The notes beneath the pieces were generated by a model that worked only from the letters and a program-made list of their open reading frames with translations, did no database searches and was not told where the DNA came from. From NCBI GenBank assembly GCA_947568835.1, contig OX387609.1, positions 15,537,708 to 15,601,707 of the forward strand: DNA of 64,000 bases. The letters are read 5' to 3'. This DNA is from Protonemura montana. Lineage: Eukaryota > Arthropoda > Insecta > Plecoptera > Nemouridae. Positions 11,748 through 23,500 of this stretch are shown in pieces; position 1 is the stretch's first letter, and the number at the start of each line of letters is the position of its first letter. The position numbers and the translations under genes were made by a program.

Positions 11748-11910
11748 TCTTTACCCACACGCACGTGCGTATAGCCAGGCACACAAAACGCAGAGTTATT
11801 TCCATCTTCCTGGCTTGGCTCACTGCCATCTTGAGATTCCCTCCCGAAAGCAACTCAGTGTTCACCAGCCTCTGCTTTGTACAGACCTGTATTTCCCTCG
11901 TTAGACCGGA

Positions 11911-11970
11911 CAGTGCGTCGTTAAACCAACGTGCGTGCGTCGTTAAACCAACGTGCGTGCGTCGTTAAAC
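11911..11970 (+). repeat. 22-bp repeat of the SINE tail motif
   Basis: About 2.6 copies of a unit containing GCGTCGTTAAACCAACGTG. The core GTGCGTCGTTAAAC is the same as the 3' terminal motif of the 5S-headed SINE (CAGTGCGTCGTTAAACACC). Confidence 0.7.
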
Positions 11971-12435
11971 AGACCGCTGCAGTTGTGCGAAGTGAAAGCC
12001 GGTATTTTTTTCAACGGAAAAGCTTTTTAAGGCGAGAAAATCGCTGGTTTGGTGAAAAACAAGCGACGATTTGAAAGTTTGTGAGTCGATTAAAGCGACT
12101 AAACCTCGTGAAAACTCGATAGGTTCGATAACAGAACAGGTTGTGTCTTGAATAATCTCACATTACCTATAAAAGCACAGAAAACAACGAGACTTTTGTA
12201 GTTTTTATAATTTACCAATCAGGGCAAGCCACGTTCACACGCTTACACCCCGAAACAGCCGATCCTCGCCTCGTTGTCGGCACACGTCCCAAAAGAAGAC
12301 TCTGACTCGAGGTAAATATACTGTCTCTAACGCCTACCCCTCCCCCCCTGGAATGTTTCCCCCCTCCCATCCCTAGGGTCGCAAGGAATCTTATAAGGAT
12401 TTTACCACGTGCTTTTCAAAACACATATGGCACCC
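11971..12435. other. Unique sequence, no gene seen
   Basis: No recognisable coding, RNA or repeat signal. A short C-rich stretch lies near 12340-12370. Confidence 0.5.
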
Positions 12436-13284
12436 TCCATTGCCTTTACCTGCATTGCCTTTACCTGCATTGCCTTTACCTGCATTGCCTTCACCTGCAT
12501 TGCCTTTACCTGCATTGCCTTTACCTGCATTGCCTTTACCTGCATTGCCTTTACCTGCATTGCCTTTACCTGCATTGCCTTTACCTGCATTGCCTTTACC
12601 TGCATTGCCTTTACCTGCATTGCCTTTACCTGCATTGCCTTTACCTGCATTGCCTTCACCTGCATTGCCTTTACCTGCAATGCCTTTACCTGCATTGCCT
12701 TTACCTGCATTGCCTTTACCTGCATTGCCTTTACCTGCAATGCCTTTACCTGCATTGCCTTTACCTGCATTGCCTTTACCTGCATTGCCTTTACCTGCAT
12801 TGCCTTTACCTGCATTGCCTTTACCTGCATTGCCTTCACCTGCATTGCCTTTACCTGCATTGCCTTTACCTGCATTGCCTTTACCTGCATTGCCTTTACC
12901 TGCATTGCCTTTACCTGCATTGCCTTCACCTGCATTGCCTTTACCTGCATTGCCTTCACCTGCATTGCCTTTACCTGCAATGCCTTTACCTGCATTGCCT
13001 TTACCTGCATTGCCTTTACCTGCATTGCCTTTACCTGCATTGCCTTTACCTGCATTGCCTTTACCTGCATTGCCTTTACCTGCATTGCCTTTACCTGCAT
13101 TGCCTTTACCTGCATTGCCTTTACCTGCATTGCCTTTACCTGCATTGCCTTTACCTGCATTGCCTTCACCTGCATTGCCTTTACCTGCATTGCCTTTACC
13201 TGCATTGCCTTTACCTGCATTGCCTTTACCTGCATTGCCTTTACCTGCATTGCCTTTACCTGCATTGCCTTTACCTGCATTGCC
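12436..13284. repeat. 15-bp minisatellite, about 56 copies
   Basis: Very homogeneous units of CATTGCCTTTACCTG with sporadic CAATGCC or TTCACC variants. The unit is a multiple of three, so four frames stay open (peptide cycles such as GKGNA or IAFTC), but there is no supporting gene structure. It abuts a dispersed repeat at 13335. Confidence 0.95.
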
Positions 13285-13334
13285 AACCACTACTCGCACC
13301 TGTATATCTATGCAGGGATCGTATTTCTTAAACA

Positions 13335-13580
13335 ACTGCTGCCAATTGTGCCTTACCTCAGTGAAAGGAGCTTAGATGCATTTAGGAAGTTGAACTTGGT
13401 AATTGTTATAATTGTATGTGGTTCTTTTGTTATCGGAAAATTGTCAGGACTGCTCTTACCCTTGATAAAGTAACAGGTACAAGTTACGAAACGTAGGGAA
13501 ATTTAGTTGTTCTTCACTTAGCATTCTAGCCCCAGTTGAAATAGTTTTTTGTTAAAACTAGTGCTAAGGATAAATCAAGT
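13335..13580 (+). repeat. Dispersed repeat, also at 45185-45365 and 60000-60182
   Basis: The segment with AGATGCATTTAGGAAG ... AAGTTACGAAACG ... AAATTTAGTTGTTCTTC matches 45185-45365 in reverse orientation. Its 3' part (13498-13580, ending in TAAAACTAGTGCTAAGG) matches 60000-60090 in reverse orientation. It is probably a non-autonomous DNA transposon. No TSD was established for this copy. Confidence 0.7.
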
Positions 13581-13794
13581 CTAAATATCATCATAAAGGG
13601 CTCAGTATTTGATCTCATTCCACGTGTTCAACCCAATTAGTTGGCGTTGTGAATTGAATCTAAATTCTCTTGAATTATAACCTAAATCTCCGTCCAATGC
13701 AACTGTTTAACATTTCAACACACAGCAAATTGAATTTCAAAACCCGTAAATGCTGTCCGCACCGCAGCCGTGCATCGCGGGTTGCCAATGCATT

Positions 13795-13917
13795 GCAATC
13801 AGTAACTGCAGGGTAAACTAGCCCGCCGTGCATGCATGTACCACAGGTTGTATAGCCAGAGAGGTATTTAGTAACTGCAAAGTAGACTAGCCCGCCGTGC
13901 ATACATGTACCAGTGGT
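13795..13917. repeat. Short direct duplication
   Basis: Two copies of a ~60-bp segment containing AGTAACTGCA, ACTAGCCCGCCGTGCAT and CATGTACCA occur at about 13800 and 13870, next to the tRNA-like array. Confidence 0.6.
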
Positions 13918-14495
13918 TCTCTACCTGTCGCGGGTGTTGCTCTAACCAATTGGGCTACTTGGACCCCGATCTCCACCTGTCGCGGGTGTTGCTCTAACCA
14001 ATTGAGCTACTTGGACCCCGATCTCCACCTGTCACGGGTGTTGCTCTAACCAATTGAGCTACTTGAACCCCGATCTCTACCTGTCGTGGGTGTTGCTCTA
14101 ACCAATTGAGCTACTTGGACCCCGATCTCCACCTGTCGCGGGTGTTGCTCTAACCAATTGAGCTACTTGGACCCCGATCTCCAGTTGTCGCGGGTGTTGC
14201 TCTAACCAATTGAGCTACTTGGACCCCGATCTCCACCTGTCGCGGGTGTTGCTCTAACCAATTGGGCTACTTGGACCCCGATCTCCACCTGTCGTGGGTG
14301 TTGCTCTAACCAATTGAGCTACTTGAACCCCGATCACCACCTATCGCGGGTGTTGCTCTAACCAATTGAGCTACTTGGACCCTGATCTCCACCTGTCGTG
14401 GGTGTTGCTCTAACCAATTGAGCTACTTGAACCCCGATCTTCACCTGTCGCGGGTATTGCTCTAACCAATTGAGCTACTTGGACACTTGCTTTTT
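13918..14495 (-). repeat. 52-bp array from a tRNA-like element, about 11 copies
   Basis: On the minus strand each unit holds AAGTAGCTCAATTGGTTAGA (a tRNA D-arm/A-box block), an anticodon-arm-like stem with loop CGCGACA, and GATCGGGGTCC, where the B box is cut short and fused to the next unit. Flanking sequence at 14496-14710 matches the inverted-repeat element at the window start, so the array grew inside a copy of that element. Confidence 0.85.
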
Positions 14496-14710
14496 GAGAC
14501 GATTTTAGTGTATTTGATGAGAATGACGGATCTCCAAGGAGTAGAACCAAGAGGCTGTGAATACTCACAGTCACTCTGATTCTAGTGACGCTATATCACG
14601 TCACAACCTAGAAAACGTCCAATTGGACGTTGGATGCGTTGCTGTTTTAGGATGAAGTCTTATTTAAATTGCAAACGCTTGCAATGCGCGGGGTATTTTA
14701 TTATTATAAT
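14496..14710 (-). mobile_element. Flank of the tRNA-like inverted-repeat element
   Basis: 14570-14705 matches window positions 1-140: TCACTCTGATTCTAGTGACG, TATATCACGTCACAACCT and then the palindromic terminus TTGCAAACGCTTGCAATGCG with GGGGTATTTTATT. Confidence 0.7.
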
Positions 14711-15012
14711 TATAGTGAGTTTACAGATTTATGAGATTATATTTAGCCTGGCATGAATTTGTTCGCTACACTTTGTATCTGATGAACCGCGAGCAAAAGT
14801 TAAGCCAAGTCTGTTTAGGAAATGTATCAACTTTCTGTGGTGAAATCTCGGGCTTGAGTCGATCAAACAGTCTTCTGTTTCGCTTTTTCCCGTTCCAAAC
14901 TTTGCCGTGTTTCGTCGAATTCAATTCGATTGTCTTTCCAGCATTAAAAATACACGAAAATGTTGCACTGTGACGTTGATCTCAGTGAAAACATTGTGTC
15001 TTTAAGTTAAAC

Positions 15013-16602
15013 CGTTGAGTGTGCAGGTTCTAGGTAGAGACAGAACGTTAATGTTAAACCGTTGAGTGTGCAGGTTCTAGGTAGAGACAGAACGTTGATG
15101 TTAAACCGTTGAGTGTGCAGGTTCTAGGTAGGGACAGAACGTTAATGTTAAACCGTTGAGTGTGCAGGTTCTAGCTAGAGACAGAACGTTAATGTTAAAC
15201 CGTTGAGTGTGAAGGTTCTAGGTAGAGACAGAACGTCAATGTTAAACAGTTGAGTGTGCAGGTTCTAGGTAGAGACAGAACGTTAGTGTTAAACCGTTGA
15301 GTGTGCAGGTTCTAGGTAGAGACAGAACGTTAATGTTAAACCGTTGAGTGTGCAGGTTCTAGGTAGAGACAGAACGTTGATGTTAAACCGTTGAGTGTGC
15401 AGGTTCTAGGTAGGGACAGAACGTTGATGTTAAACCGTTGAGTGTGCAGGTTCTAGGTAGAGACAGAACGTTAATGTTAAACCGTTGAGTGTGCAGGTTC
15501 TAGGTAGAGACAGAACGTTGATGTTAAACCGTTGAGTGTGCAGGTTCTAGGTAGGGACAGAACGTTAATGTTAAACCGTTGAGTGTGCAGGTTCTAGCTA
15601 GAGACAGAACGTTAATGTTAAACCGTTGAGTGTGAAGGTTCTAGGTAGAGACAGAACGTCAATGTTAAACAGTTGAGTGTGCAGGTTCTAGGTAGAGACA
15701 GAACGTTAGTGTTAAACCGTTGAGTGTGCAGGTTCTAGGTAGAGACAGAACGTTAATGTTAAACCGTTGAGTGTGCAGGTTCTAGGTAGAGACAGAACGT
15801 TAATGTTAAACCGTTGAGTGTGCAGGTTCTAGGTAGAGACAGAACGTTAATGTTAAACCGTTGAGTGAGCAGGTTCTAGGTAGAGACAGAACGTTAATGT
15901 TAAACCGTTGAGTGTGCAGGTTCTAGGTAGAGACAGAACGTTAATGTTTAACCGTTGAGTGTGCAGGTTCTAGGTAGAGACAGAACGTTAATGTTAAACC
16001 GTTGAGTGTGCAGGTTCTAGGTAGAGACAGAACGTTAATGTTAAACCGTTGAGTGTGCAGGTTCTAGGTAGAGACAGAACGTTAATGTTAAACCGTTAAG
16101 TGTGCAGGTTCTAGGTAGAGACAGAACGAGAATTTAATTTCGATATTTCTCGTAGGTTAACTCGCTTTTGAGACTTTTCATGCTTAAAAAATCTCCATCA
16201 ATGTTAACCTCAACGATTGATAAACATGTAACGATATTAAAAAGCGAGTAACCTACGAGAAATATCGAATAAAATTTCATACGACAGTGGCTCCACTTAA
16301 CGTGATGTTCCGGTACTCTGCATTTTTGTCGGTAAGGTAGTCATTTGGCGGCCATCTTTCACGCAGAGACTGTAACATTAACGTTCTGTCTCTACCTAGA
16401 ACCTGCACACTCAACGGTTTAACATTAACATTCTGTCTCTACCTAGAACCTGCACACTCAACGGTTTAACATTAACGTTCTGTCTCTACCTAGAACCTGC
16501 ACACTTAACGGTTTAACATTAACGTTCTGTCTCTACCTAGAACCTGCACACTCAACGGTTTAACATTAACGTTCTGTCTCCACCTAGAACCTGCACTCAA
16601 CG
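15013..16602. mobile_element. Palindromic MITE with tandemly amplified termini
   Basis: The central part (about 16129-16370) is the same foldback sequence as the 423-424 bp MITEs at 35037 and 62057. In those the outermost ~45 bp (CGTTGAGTG...GGTTCTAGGTAGAGA) occurs once per arm. Here it is repeated as 47-bp units: about 24 copies on the left arm (15013-16128) and about five inverted copies on the right (16378-16602). The ends CGTTGAGTG and CACTCAACG are retained. The left array has a nine-unit (423-bp) higher-order period. Confidence 0.9.
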
Positions 16603-17560
16603 CCAACACCCTTCCCTCGGGGTCAAATCCATGTCCCGTCTCATTCTCTCGCCGCCGGGCGTGTAATTAACAGCCTGTTAGCCGAGGTTGTCATGGTGAT
16701 TAATGTGGGATGAGCGTAAACAAGAAGTGTGTCAGTCTAGTTTATAGGTTATGTCAGCCAGGTCGTCTAGAATGAGTTTATTGTTGAGATGTTGGCTGCA
16801 TTGGGAATGTGTCCCGCTAATTATTAATAACCTTGCAACTTGGTAAACAAATGCTTGGCAACTTTCAAGCTTCCCGGAGCGACGGCGTTGAATGGGAGAG
16901 AACAATCGTCAACAAAAATATTTACAAATTTGTTACATTTGTCACATTTGCCATATTTCATTAATTACTTTAACTTAATTACCAAAGAAACTTACATTTT
17001 GTCAATTTTAGGTGCTTATCCGTTCATTAAACATGTTTTAAGTAAGATCTGGTGGAGATGTAAAAGGTATTTCACAAGTTTTACTCTCTAAGAAAAATTT
17101 TAAGAAATCATACACGGAAATCTTTTGACAGCCAACGTCGTTTGTTTTCGAAATTGTCATCGTGGTCACTTTGGAATTCACAGAGTTTCCACAATGCAGT
17201 GACCCCGAGTGACATAAGCGGCAAATTTCAAATACAATAAATGGGGGTACTTTTGGTATTGCATGGTACTTTTGGTTGTGGTCCCATTTAAACCAAAATG
17301 CCCACTCCCTCAAAATCTTAAGCGGCCGTTAGGCAGCGGGTCATCTCTGCTACATTGTCAATTCAAGTTGCTGTCAAATGTGGAAACAGCTGTTTTTGAT
17401 ATTTAAGGCCCCCTTAACGCCAAAAAAGAGCCTAAATATGAATTACCCCGCGCATTGAAAGTGTTTGCAATTTGAATCAGTTTTTACGTGTAAAAACAGC
17501 TGATTTTGACAAGTTCTAGGTGGTCATGTGCGCCCTAGCGGCAGAGCTGCGTACTAAGCG
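16603..17560. other. No gene recognised
   Basis: AT-rich sequence with short unconvincing frames. About 17440-17490 carries a diverged copy of the palindromic terminus (CCCCGCGCATTG, GTGTTTGCAATTTGAAT) of the tRNA-like element. Confidence 0.5.
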
Positions 17561-17564
17561 GTGA

Positions 17565-18903
17565 AATTATGTGTCATGACATGTCAGAGTCACTGTACCG
17601 TGATGCTAGCATGACATGTCAGAGTCACTGTACCGTGATGCTGTCATGACATGTCAGAGTCACTGTACCGTAATGCTGCCATGACATGTCAGAGTCACTG
17701 TACCGTGATGCTGCCATGACATGTCAGAGTCACTGTACCGTGATGCTAGCATGACATGTCAGAGTCACTGTATCGTGATGCTGCCATGACATGTCAGAGT
17801 CACTGTACCGTGATGCTGTCATGACATGTCAGAGTCACTGTACCGCGATGCTGGCATGACATGTCAGAGTCACTGTATCGTGATGCTAGCATGACATGTC
17901 AGAGTCACTGTACCGTAATGCTGCCATGACATGTCAGAGTCACTGTACCGTGATGCTGCCATGACATGTCAGAGTCACTGTACCGTGATGCTAGCATGAC
18001 ATGTCAGAGTCACTGTATCGTGATGCTGCCATGACATGTCAGAGTCACTGTACCGTGATGCTGTCATGACATGTCAGAGTCACTGTATCGCGATGCTAGC
18101 ATGACATGTCAGAGTCACTGTATCGTGATGCTGTCATGACATGTCAGAGTCACTGTACCGTGATGCTGTCATGACATGTCAGAGTCACTGTACCGTGATG
18201 CTATCATGACATGTCAGAGTCACTGTACCGTGATGCTAGCATGACATGTCAGAGTCACTGTACCGTGATGCTAGCATGACATGTCAGAGTCACTGTACCG
18301 TGATGCTGTCATGACATGTCAGAGTCACTGTACCGCGATGCTGCCATGACATGTCAGAGTCACTGTACCGTGATGCTAGCATGACATGTCAGAGTCACTG
18401 TACCGTGATGCTAGCATGACATGTCAGAGTCACTGTACCGTGATGCTAGCATGACATGTCAGAGTCACTGTACCGTGATGCTGCCGTGACATGTCAGAGT
18501 CACTGTACCGTGATGCTGACATGATATATCAGAGTCACTGTACCGTGATGCTGTCATGACATGTCAGAGTCACTGTACCGTGATGCTAGCATGACATGTC
18601 AGAGTCACTGTACCGTGATGCTGCCATGACATGTCAGAGTCACTGTACCGTGATGCTAGCATGACATGTCAGAGTCACTGTACCGTGATGCTGTCATGAC
18701 ATGTCAGAGTCACTGTACCGTGATGCTGGCATGATATGTCAGAGTCACTGTACCGTGATGCTGCCATGACATGTCAGAGTCACTGTACCGTGATGCTGCC
18801 ATGACATGTCAGAGTCACTGTACCGTGATGCTGCCATGACATGTCAGAGTCACTGTACCGTGATGCTAGCATGACATGTCAGAGTCACTGTACCGCGATG
18901 CAG
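17565..18903. repeat. 35-bp minisatellite, about 38 copies
   Basis: The unit contains ATGACATGTCAGAGTCACTG followed by TACCGTGATGCTRSC. The 10-bp palindrome TGACATGTCA sits in almost every unit. Variation is concentrated in the two or three bases after GATGCT. Confidence 0.95.
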
Positions 18904-19189
18904 TCAAGCAAACCTGGACAGCAGACACCTGAAGAAATGAAATCCCAAGAATAGATTTTAATCACCCCTTCCCCTTTAAATCAGGTCGAGGTCATGACCT
19001 TTACCCCCTCCACTCTAACGAAGTCGCTACTAGGGCGTCGGCGTGCTCGTGACGTCGTGACAATGACGTCACAGAGTTTGCGCGATGAGTTTCAATTCTT
19101 CGCTAATTTTAGCAATGAACTCGCGGTAGTAGATGGAGCGGGGGAGGGGCATGAGTCACGAGTTCGAGGAGAATAACATTCGATCCAAT

Positions 19190-19415
19190 GAAACGTTTGA
19201 AGTTAAGCAACATCGTGCCGATTCAAGCCGTGGATGGCCAACCAAATAACCAGCGCATTTGAATTTTAATCACACATTCATCTTCTACAGAAATAATGCT
19301 CGCCTATGAACAGACCTTCTCTGCGTCCCCTTATCTCTCGCCCATTAGAACCAGTGCCGCATGGCCAGTTGTCAAAACAGTGCGTCGTTAAACACTACAA
19401 ATAAATAAATATAAA
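19190..19415 (+). mobile_element. Old diverged 5S-headed SINE copy
   Basis: Weakly conserved 5S-like block (GAAGTTAAGCAACATCG ... GTGGATGGCCAACC) and a well-conserved tail (AACCAGTGCCGCATGGCC, CAGTGCGTCGTTAAACACTA), with the body lost or decayed. Confidence 0.65.
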
Positions 19416-19435
19416 TAATCCTCTCGACCGACGGA

Positions 19436-20327
19436 AACCGAACGGTTTGGCGTGTTGGAAACACCGGTTCTCGTTAGATCACCGAAGTTAAGCAACACTG
19501 CGCTGGGTCAGGTATTGGATGGGTGACCATCATACACATGACCAGTTCTGTTTGAGAGAGAGGTTGGAGGGATGAAAGTTAAGCAACACTGTGCTGAGTC
19601 AGGTATTGGATGGGTGACCATCATACACATGACCAGTTCTGTTCGGGAGAGAGGTTGAAGGGATGAAAGTTAAGCAACACTGCGCTGGGTCAGGTATTGG
19701 GTGGGTGACCATCATACACATGACCAGTTCTGTTTGTGAGAGAGGTTGGAGGGATGAAAGTTAAGCAACACTGCGCTGGGTCAGGTATTGGATGGGTGAC
19801 CATCATACACATGACCAGTTCTGTTTGGAAGAGAGGTTGGAGGGATGAAAGTTAAGCAACACTGCGCTGGGACAGGTATTGGATGGGTGACCATCATGAC
19901 CAGTTCTGTTCGGGAGAGAGGTTGGAGGGATGAAAGTTAAGCAACACTGCGCTGGGTCAGGTATTGGATGGGTGACTATCATACACATGACCAGTTCTGT
20001 TCGGGAGAGAGGTTGGAGGGATGGAAGTTAGTACAGCAACTTCACTCGCCTTGCTTATCAACCTCTCGACAGCATGGATTTGTGGAGGAATCCTGTTGTT
20101 CGCGTTGTTCCGTCCTTCGGAAGGGACGTTAAGCCGGTGGTCCCCTTGGTGCTCTTCGACAGGAGTAGGCTATGTGCCGGCACCAGGTTTCCCCTTCTCC
20201 CTTCTAGGCTATTTTAGTTTCATCATCATCATCCACTCATTCACCGACGCCATTAGACCAGTGCCGCATGGCACGTTGTCAAAACAGTGCGTCGTTAAAC
20301 ACCACAAATAATAATAATAATAATAAT
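19436..20327 (+). mobile_element. 5S-headed SINE, intact, ending 31 bp before a LIM exon
   Basis: Complete head, seven or so 91-bp units, body, conserved core, CATCATCATC region and (AAT)n tail. The TSD is CGACCGACGGA at 19425-19435 and CGACTGACGGA at 20328-20338 (one mismatch). The tail stops about 31 bp before the splice acceptor of the exon at 20359, so the branch point lies either in the SINE tail or in the short remaining interval. Confidence 0.9.
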
Positions 20328-20358
20328 CGACTGACGGAGTTCTCTTGTTTGCTTTCAG

Positions 20359-20559
20359 CTTATTTTCAGCGGAGAGTACACCAAGGCGATGTCCAAGGAT
20401 TGGCACTCCGGGCACTTCTGCTGCTGGCAGTGCGATGAATCGCTCACTGGACAGCGCTACGTGCTACGTGACGACCACCCGTATTGCATCAAGTGCTACG
20501 AGTCTGTCTTTGCTAATATGTGCGAGGAGTGCAGCAAGACCATCGGCATTGACTCCAAG
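20359..20559 (+). CDS. Lmpt: LIM gene coding exon a (in-window exon 1)
   Basis: The acceptor TTTGCTTTCAG ends at 20358 and the donor AAG|GTACCG is at 20559/20560. It encodes 67 residues in phase 0: the remainder of a first zinc finger (WHSGHFCCWQC), its second finger (CIKC) and the start of the next LIM domain (CEEC). A second AG at 20368-20369 could act as an alternative acceptor, but the upstream one keeps the conserved LIFSGEYTKAM. Confidence 0.93.
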
Positions 20560-23500
20560 GTACCGTGTTCGATCCTTCTTGCATTCTGTAGGTCCCAGGT
20601 TCGATCCTTCCTGCATTCTGTAGGTCCCAGGTTCGATCCTGGTGGTCGGCTATCCTGGTAGTGAGAGCGCCATATCTGCCTTGCATTCGGGTGGTCCCAG
20701 GTTCGATCCTGGTGGCCGGCTATCCTAGTAGTGAGAGCGCCATGTCTGCCTTGCATTCGGGAGGTCCCAGGTTCGATTCTGGTGGCCGGCTATCCTGGTA
20801 GTGAGAGAGCCATGTCTGCCTTGCATTCGGGAGGTCCCAGGTTCGATCCTGGTGGCCGGCTATCCTAGTAGTGAGAGCGCCACGTCTGCCTTGCATTCGG
20901 GAGGTCCCAGGTTAGATCCTTCCTGCATTCCGTAGGTCCCAGGTTCGATCCTGGTGGCCGGCTATCCTAGTAGTGAGAGCGCCATGTCTGCCTTGCATTC
21001 GGGAGGTCCCAGGTTCGATCCTGGTGGCCGGCTATCCTAGTAGTGAGAGCGCCATGTCTGCCTTGCATTCGGGAGGTCCCAGGTTTGATCCTGGTGGCCG
21101 GCTATCCTGGTAGTGAGAGCGCCATGTCTACCTTGCATTCGGGAGGTCCCAGGTTTGATCCTGGCAGTTGTGACTCACGCCTCTGTTTATCCTGCAGGAC
21201 TTGAGCTACAAGGACAAGCACTGGCACGAGGCCTGCTTCCTGTGCAACAAGTGCAGAGTATCGCTGGTTGACAAGCAGTTTGGCTCCAAGGCGGATAAAA
21301 TCTACTGCGGTAACTGCTACGACTCGCAGTTCGCATCCCGGTGCGATGGATGCGGAGAGATCTTCCGTGCAGGTCAGTAGCCAGGTCAACCTTGATAATC
21401 AACCTACTATCGAAGAGTCGGGAATGTCAGGATGCACGGGGATACGAACCCTGCCGGTTTTGTTTGAAAAGAGAGCTTGATTTCGGTTTCGGCGAGTTCA
21501 GACATAAACATGGGTCAGTTAAGTTAGTCCAGCCCAGAAACGAAAGTCAATTCTGATTGTCTTAGAATATTTCACTAATTATGCACCACTTTTCATCATC
21601 AACTTTGAATTTTGCAACCCTACCCAAAACCAAGATAATCACATTCGTAGTGGGTTGGGCTATCCTAATGATAGACCAACCCATTCATCGGCCAAAACTG
21701 GGGTCAGGCTCATAATTTTGCACTAATTTTGTACCAGTTTGCACCACCAATTACAAAATTTTCACCCCAAAATTACGGGGTCCAAAGCCAAAATAAGTGG
21801 GTTCTTTCGTTTCTGGGATAGGCTAACTTAATTGAGCCCATAGACATTTCGATTGGACAGTTTGTATTCGCAGAACTAACATCTGTAATTAGTAAACATG
21901 GTGGACACGGAGCTGTCTAGAGCTACTTCCACCAGCTCTATTAACCATCTTTCAAGATGTCTTGGAACAAGCACTAGCAATTAACTGTTTCGGTTATCCA
22001 TATTTAGTTTTGGTAAATACATCTTCAAGACGATGGATTCAGCTCAGCGCTTTAAACTGTTCTCTCTTAAATTCAGTTAATATCGGCAGCCATCTTAAAC
22101 CGCCCGATGCTCACTTTAATATTTTCACTACTGGTGCTGCCATCTAGTTGTTCGGTGGGAGTTTAAATACAGACACAGATCGTACGAATCAATGCTGCAA
22201 GGCTGTGAGTTCTGCTCATGAAGATATCGCAATTTGAAGTTGAATTCAACCTGATTTTGCTCTGAAACTATTCTTATTATTATTATTATTATTTGTGGTG
22301 TTTAACGACGCACTGTTTTAACATCTGGTCATGCGGCACTGGTCTAATAGCGTCGGTGAATGAGTGGATGATGATGAGGATGATGATGAACCTAACATAG
22401 CTTGGAAGGGAGGAGGGAAACCCGGTGCCGGCACGTAGCCTACTCCTGTCGAAGAGCACCAAGGGGACCACCGGCTTAACGTCCCTTCCGAAGGACGGTA
22501 CAACGCGAACAACAGGATTCCTCCACAAATCCATGCTGTCGAGAGGTTGATAAGCAAGGCGAGTGAAGTTGCTGTACTAACTTTCATCCCTCCAACCTCT
22601 CTCTCGAACAGAACTGGTCATGTGTATGATGGTCACCCAGTCAATACCTGACCCAGCGCAGTGTTGCTTAACTTTCATCCCTCCAACCTCTCTCTCGAAC
22701 AGAACTGGTCATGTGTATGATGGTCACCCATTCAATACCTGACTCAGCGCAGTGTTGATTAACTTCGGTGATCTAACGAGAACCGGTGTTTCCAGCACGT
22801 CAAACCGTTTGGTGCTCTGAAACTGTTAGACGAGGTTGAAGTTTGTGTGCAACAAGTATTTAATGAACACGTGGAGCTCTCGATTGCCCAGAGGCACAAT
22901 TTCTTCATGACAAAGTCTGAAGCCATACCTCGAGATCCTGGGGTCTTCCCTACCCACGTGGTCAGCTTCCCACGTCACCTGCCAAGTATCCATTGCCAGG
23001 CTACCGCAGGCAATCACGTGTCATTGAACGTGCAGCGGAGTTGAGCAACACTGCACTGGGTCAGGTATTGGATGGGTGACCATCATACACATGACCAGTT
23101 CTGTTCGGGAGAGAGGTTGGAGGGATGAAAGATAAGCAACACTGCGCTGGGTCAGGTATTGGATGGGTAACCATCATACACATGACCAGTTCTGTTTGGG
23201 AGAGAGGTTGGAGGGAAGAAAGTTAAGCAACACTGCGCTGGGTCAGGTATTGGATGGGTGATCATCATACACATGACCAGTTCTGTTTGGGAGAGAGGTT
23301 GGAGGGATGAAAGTTAAGCAACACTGTGCTGGGTCAGGTATTGGATGGGTGACCATCATACACATGACCAGTTCTGTTCGGGACAGAGGTTGGAGGGATG
23401 AAAGTTAAGCAACACTGCGCTGGGTCAGGTATTGGGTGGGTGACCATCATACACATGACCAGTTCTGTTCGGGAGAGAGGTTGGAGGGATGAAAGTTAAG

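Noticed and set aside
12391..13473. Pentapeptide-repeat proteins (GKGNA, IAFTC, LPLPA) over the 15-bp array
   Set aside because: Open on both strands in several frames; low complexity; no splice or promoter context.
13918..14495. CRISPR-like array of regular repeats
   Set aside because: Units are contiguous without unique spacers, carry tRNA A-box sequence, and the genome is eukaryotic.
20345..20623. Alternative frame across LIM exon a (MFAFSLFSAEST...)
   Set aside because: Out-of-frame shadow of the conserved LIM coding sequence.
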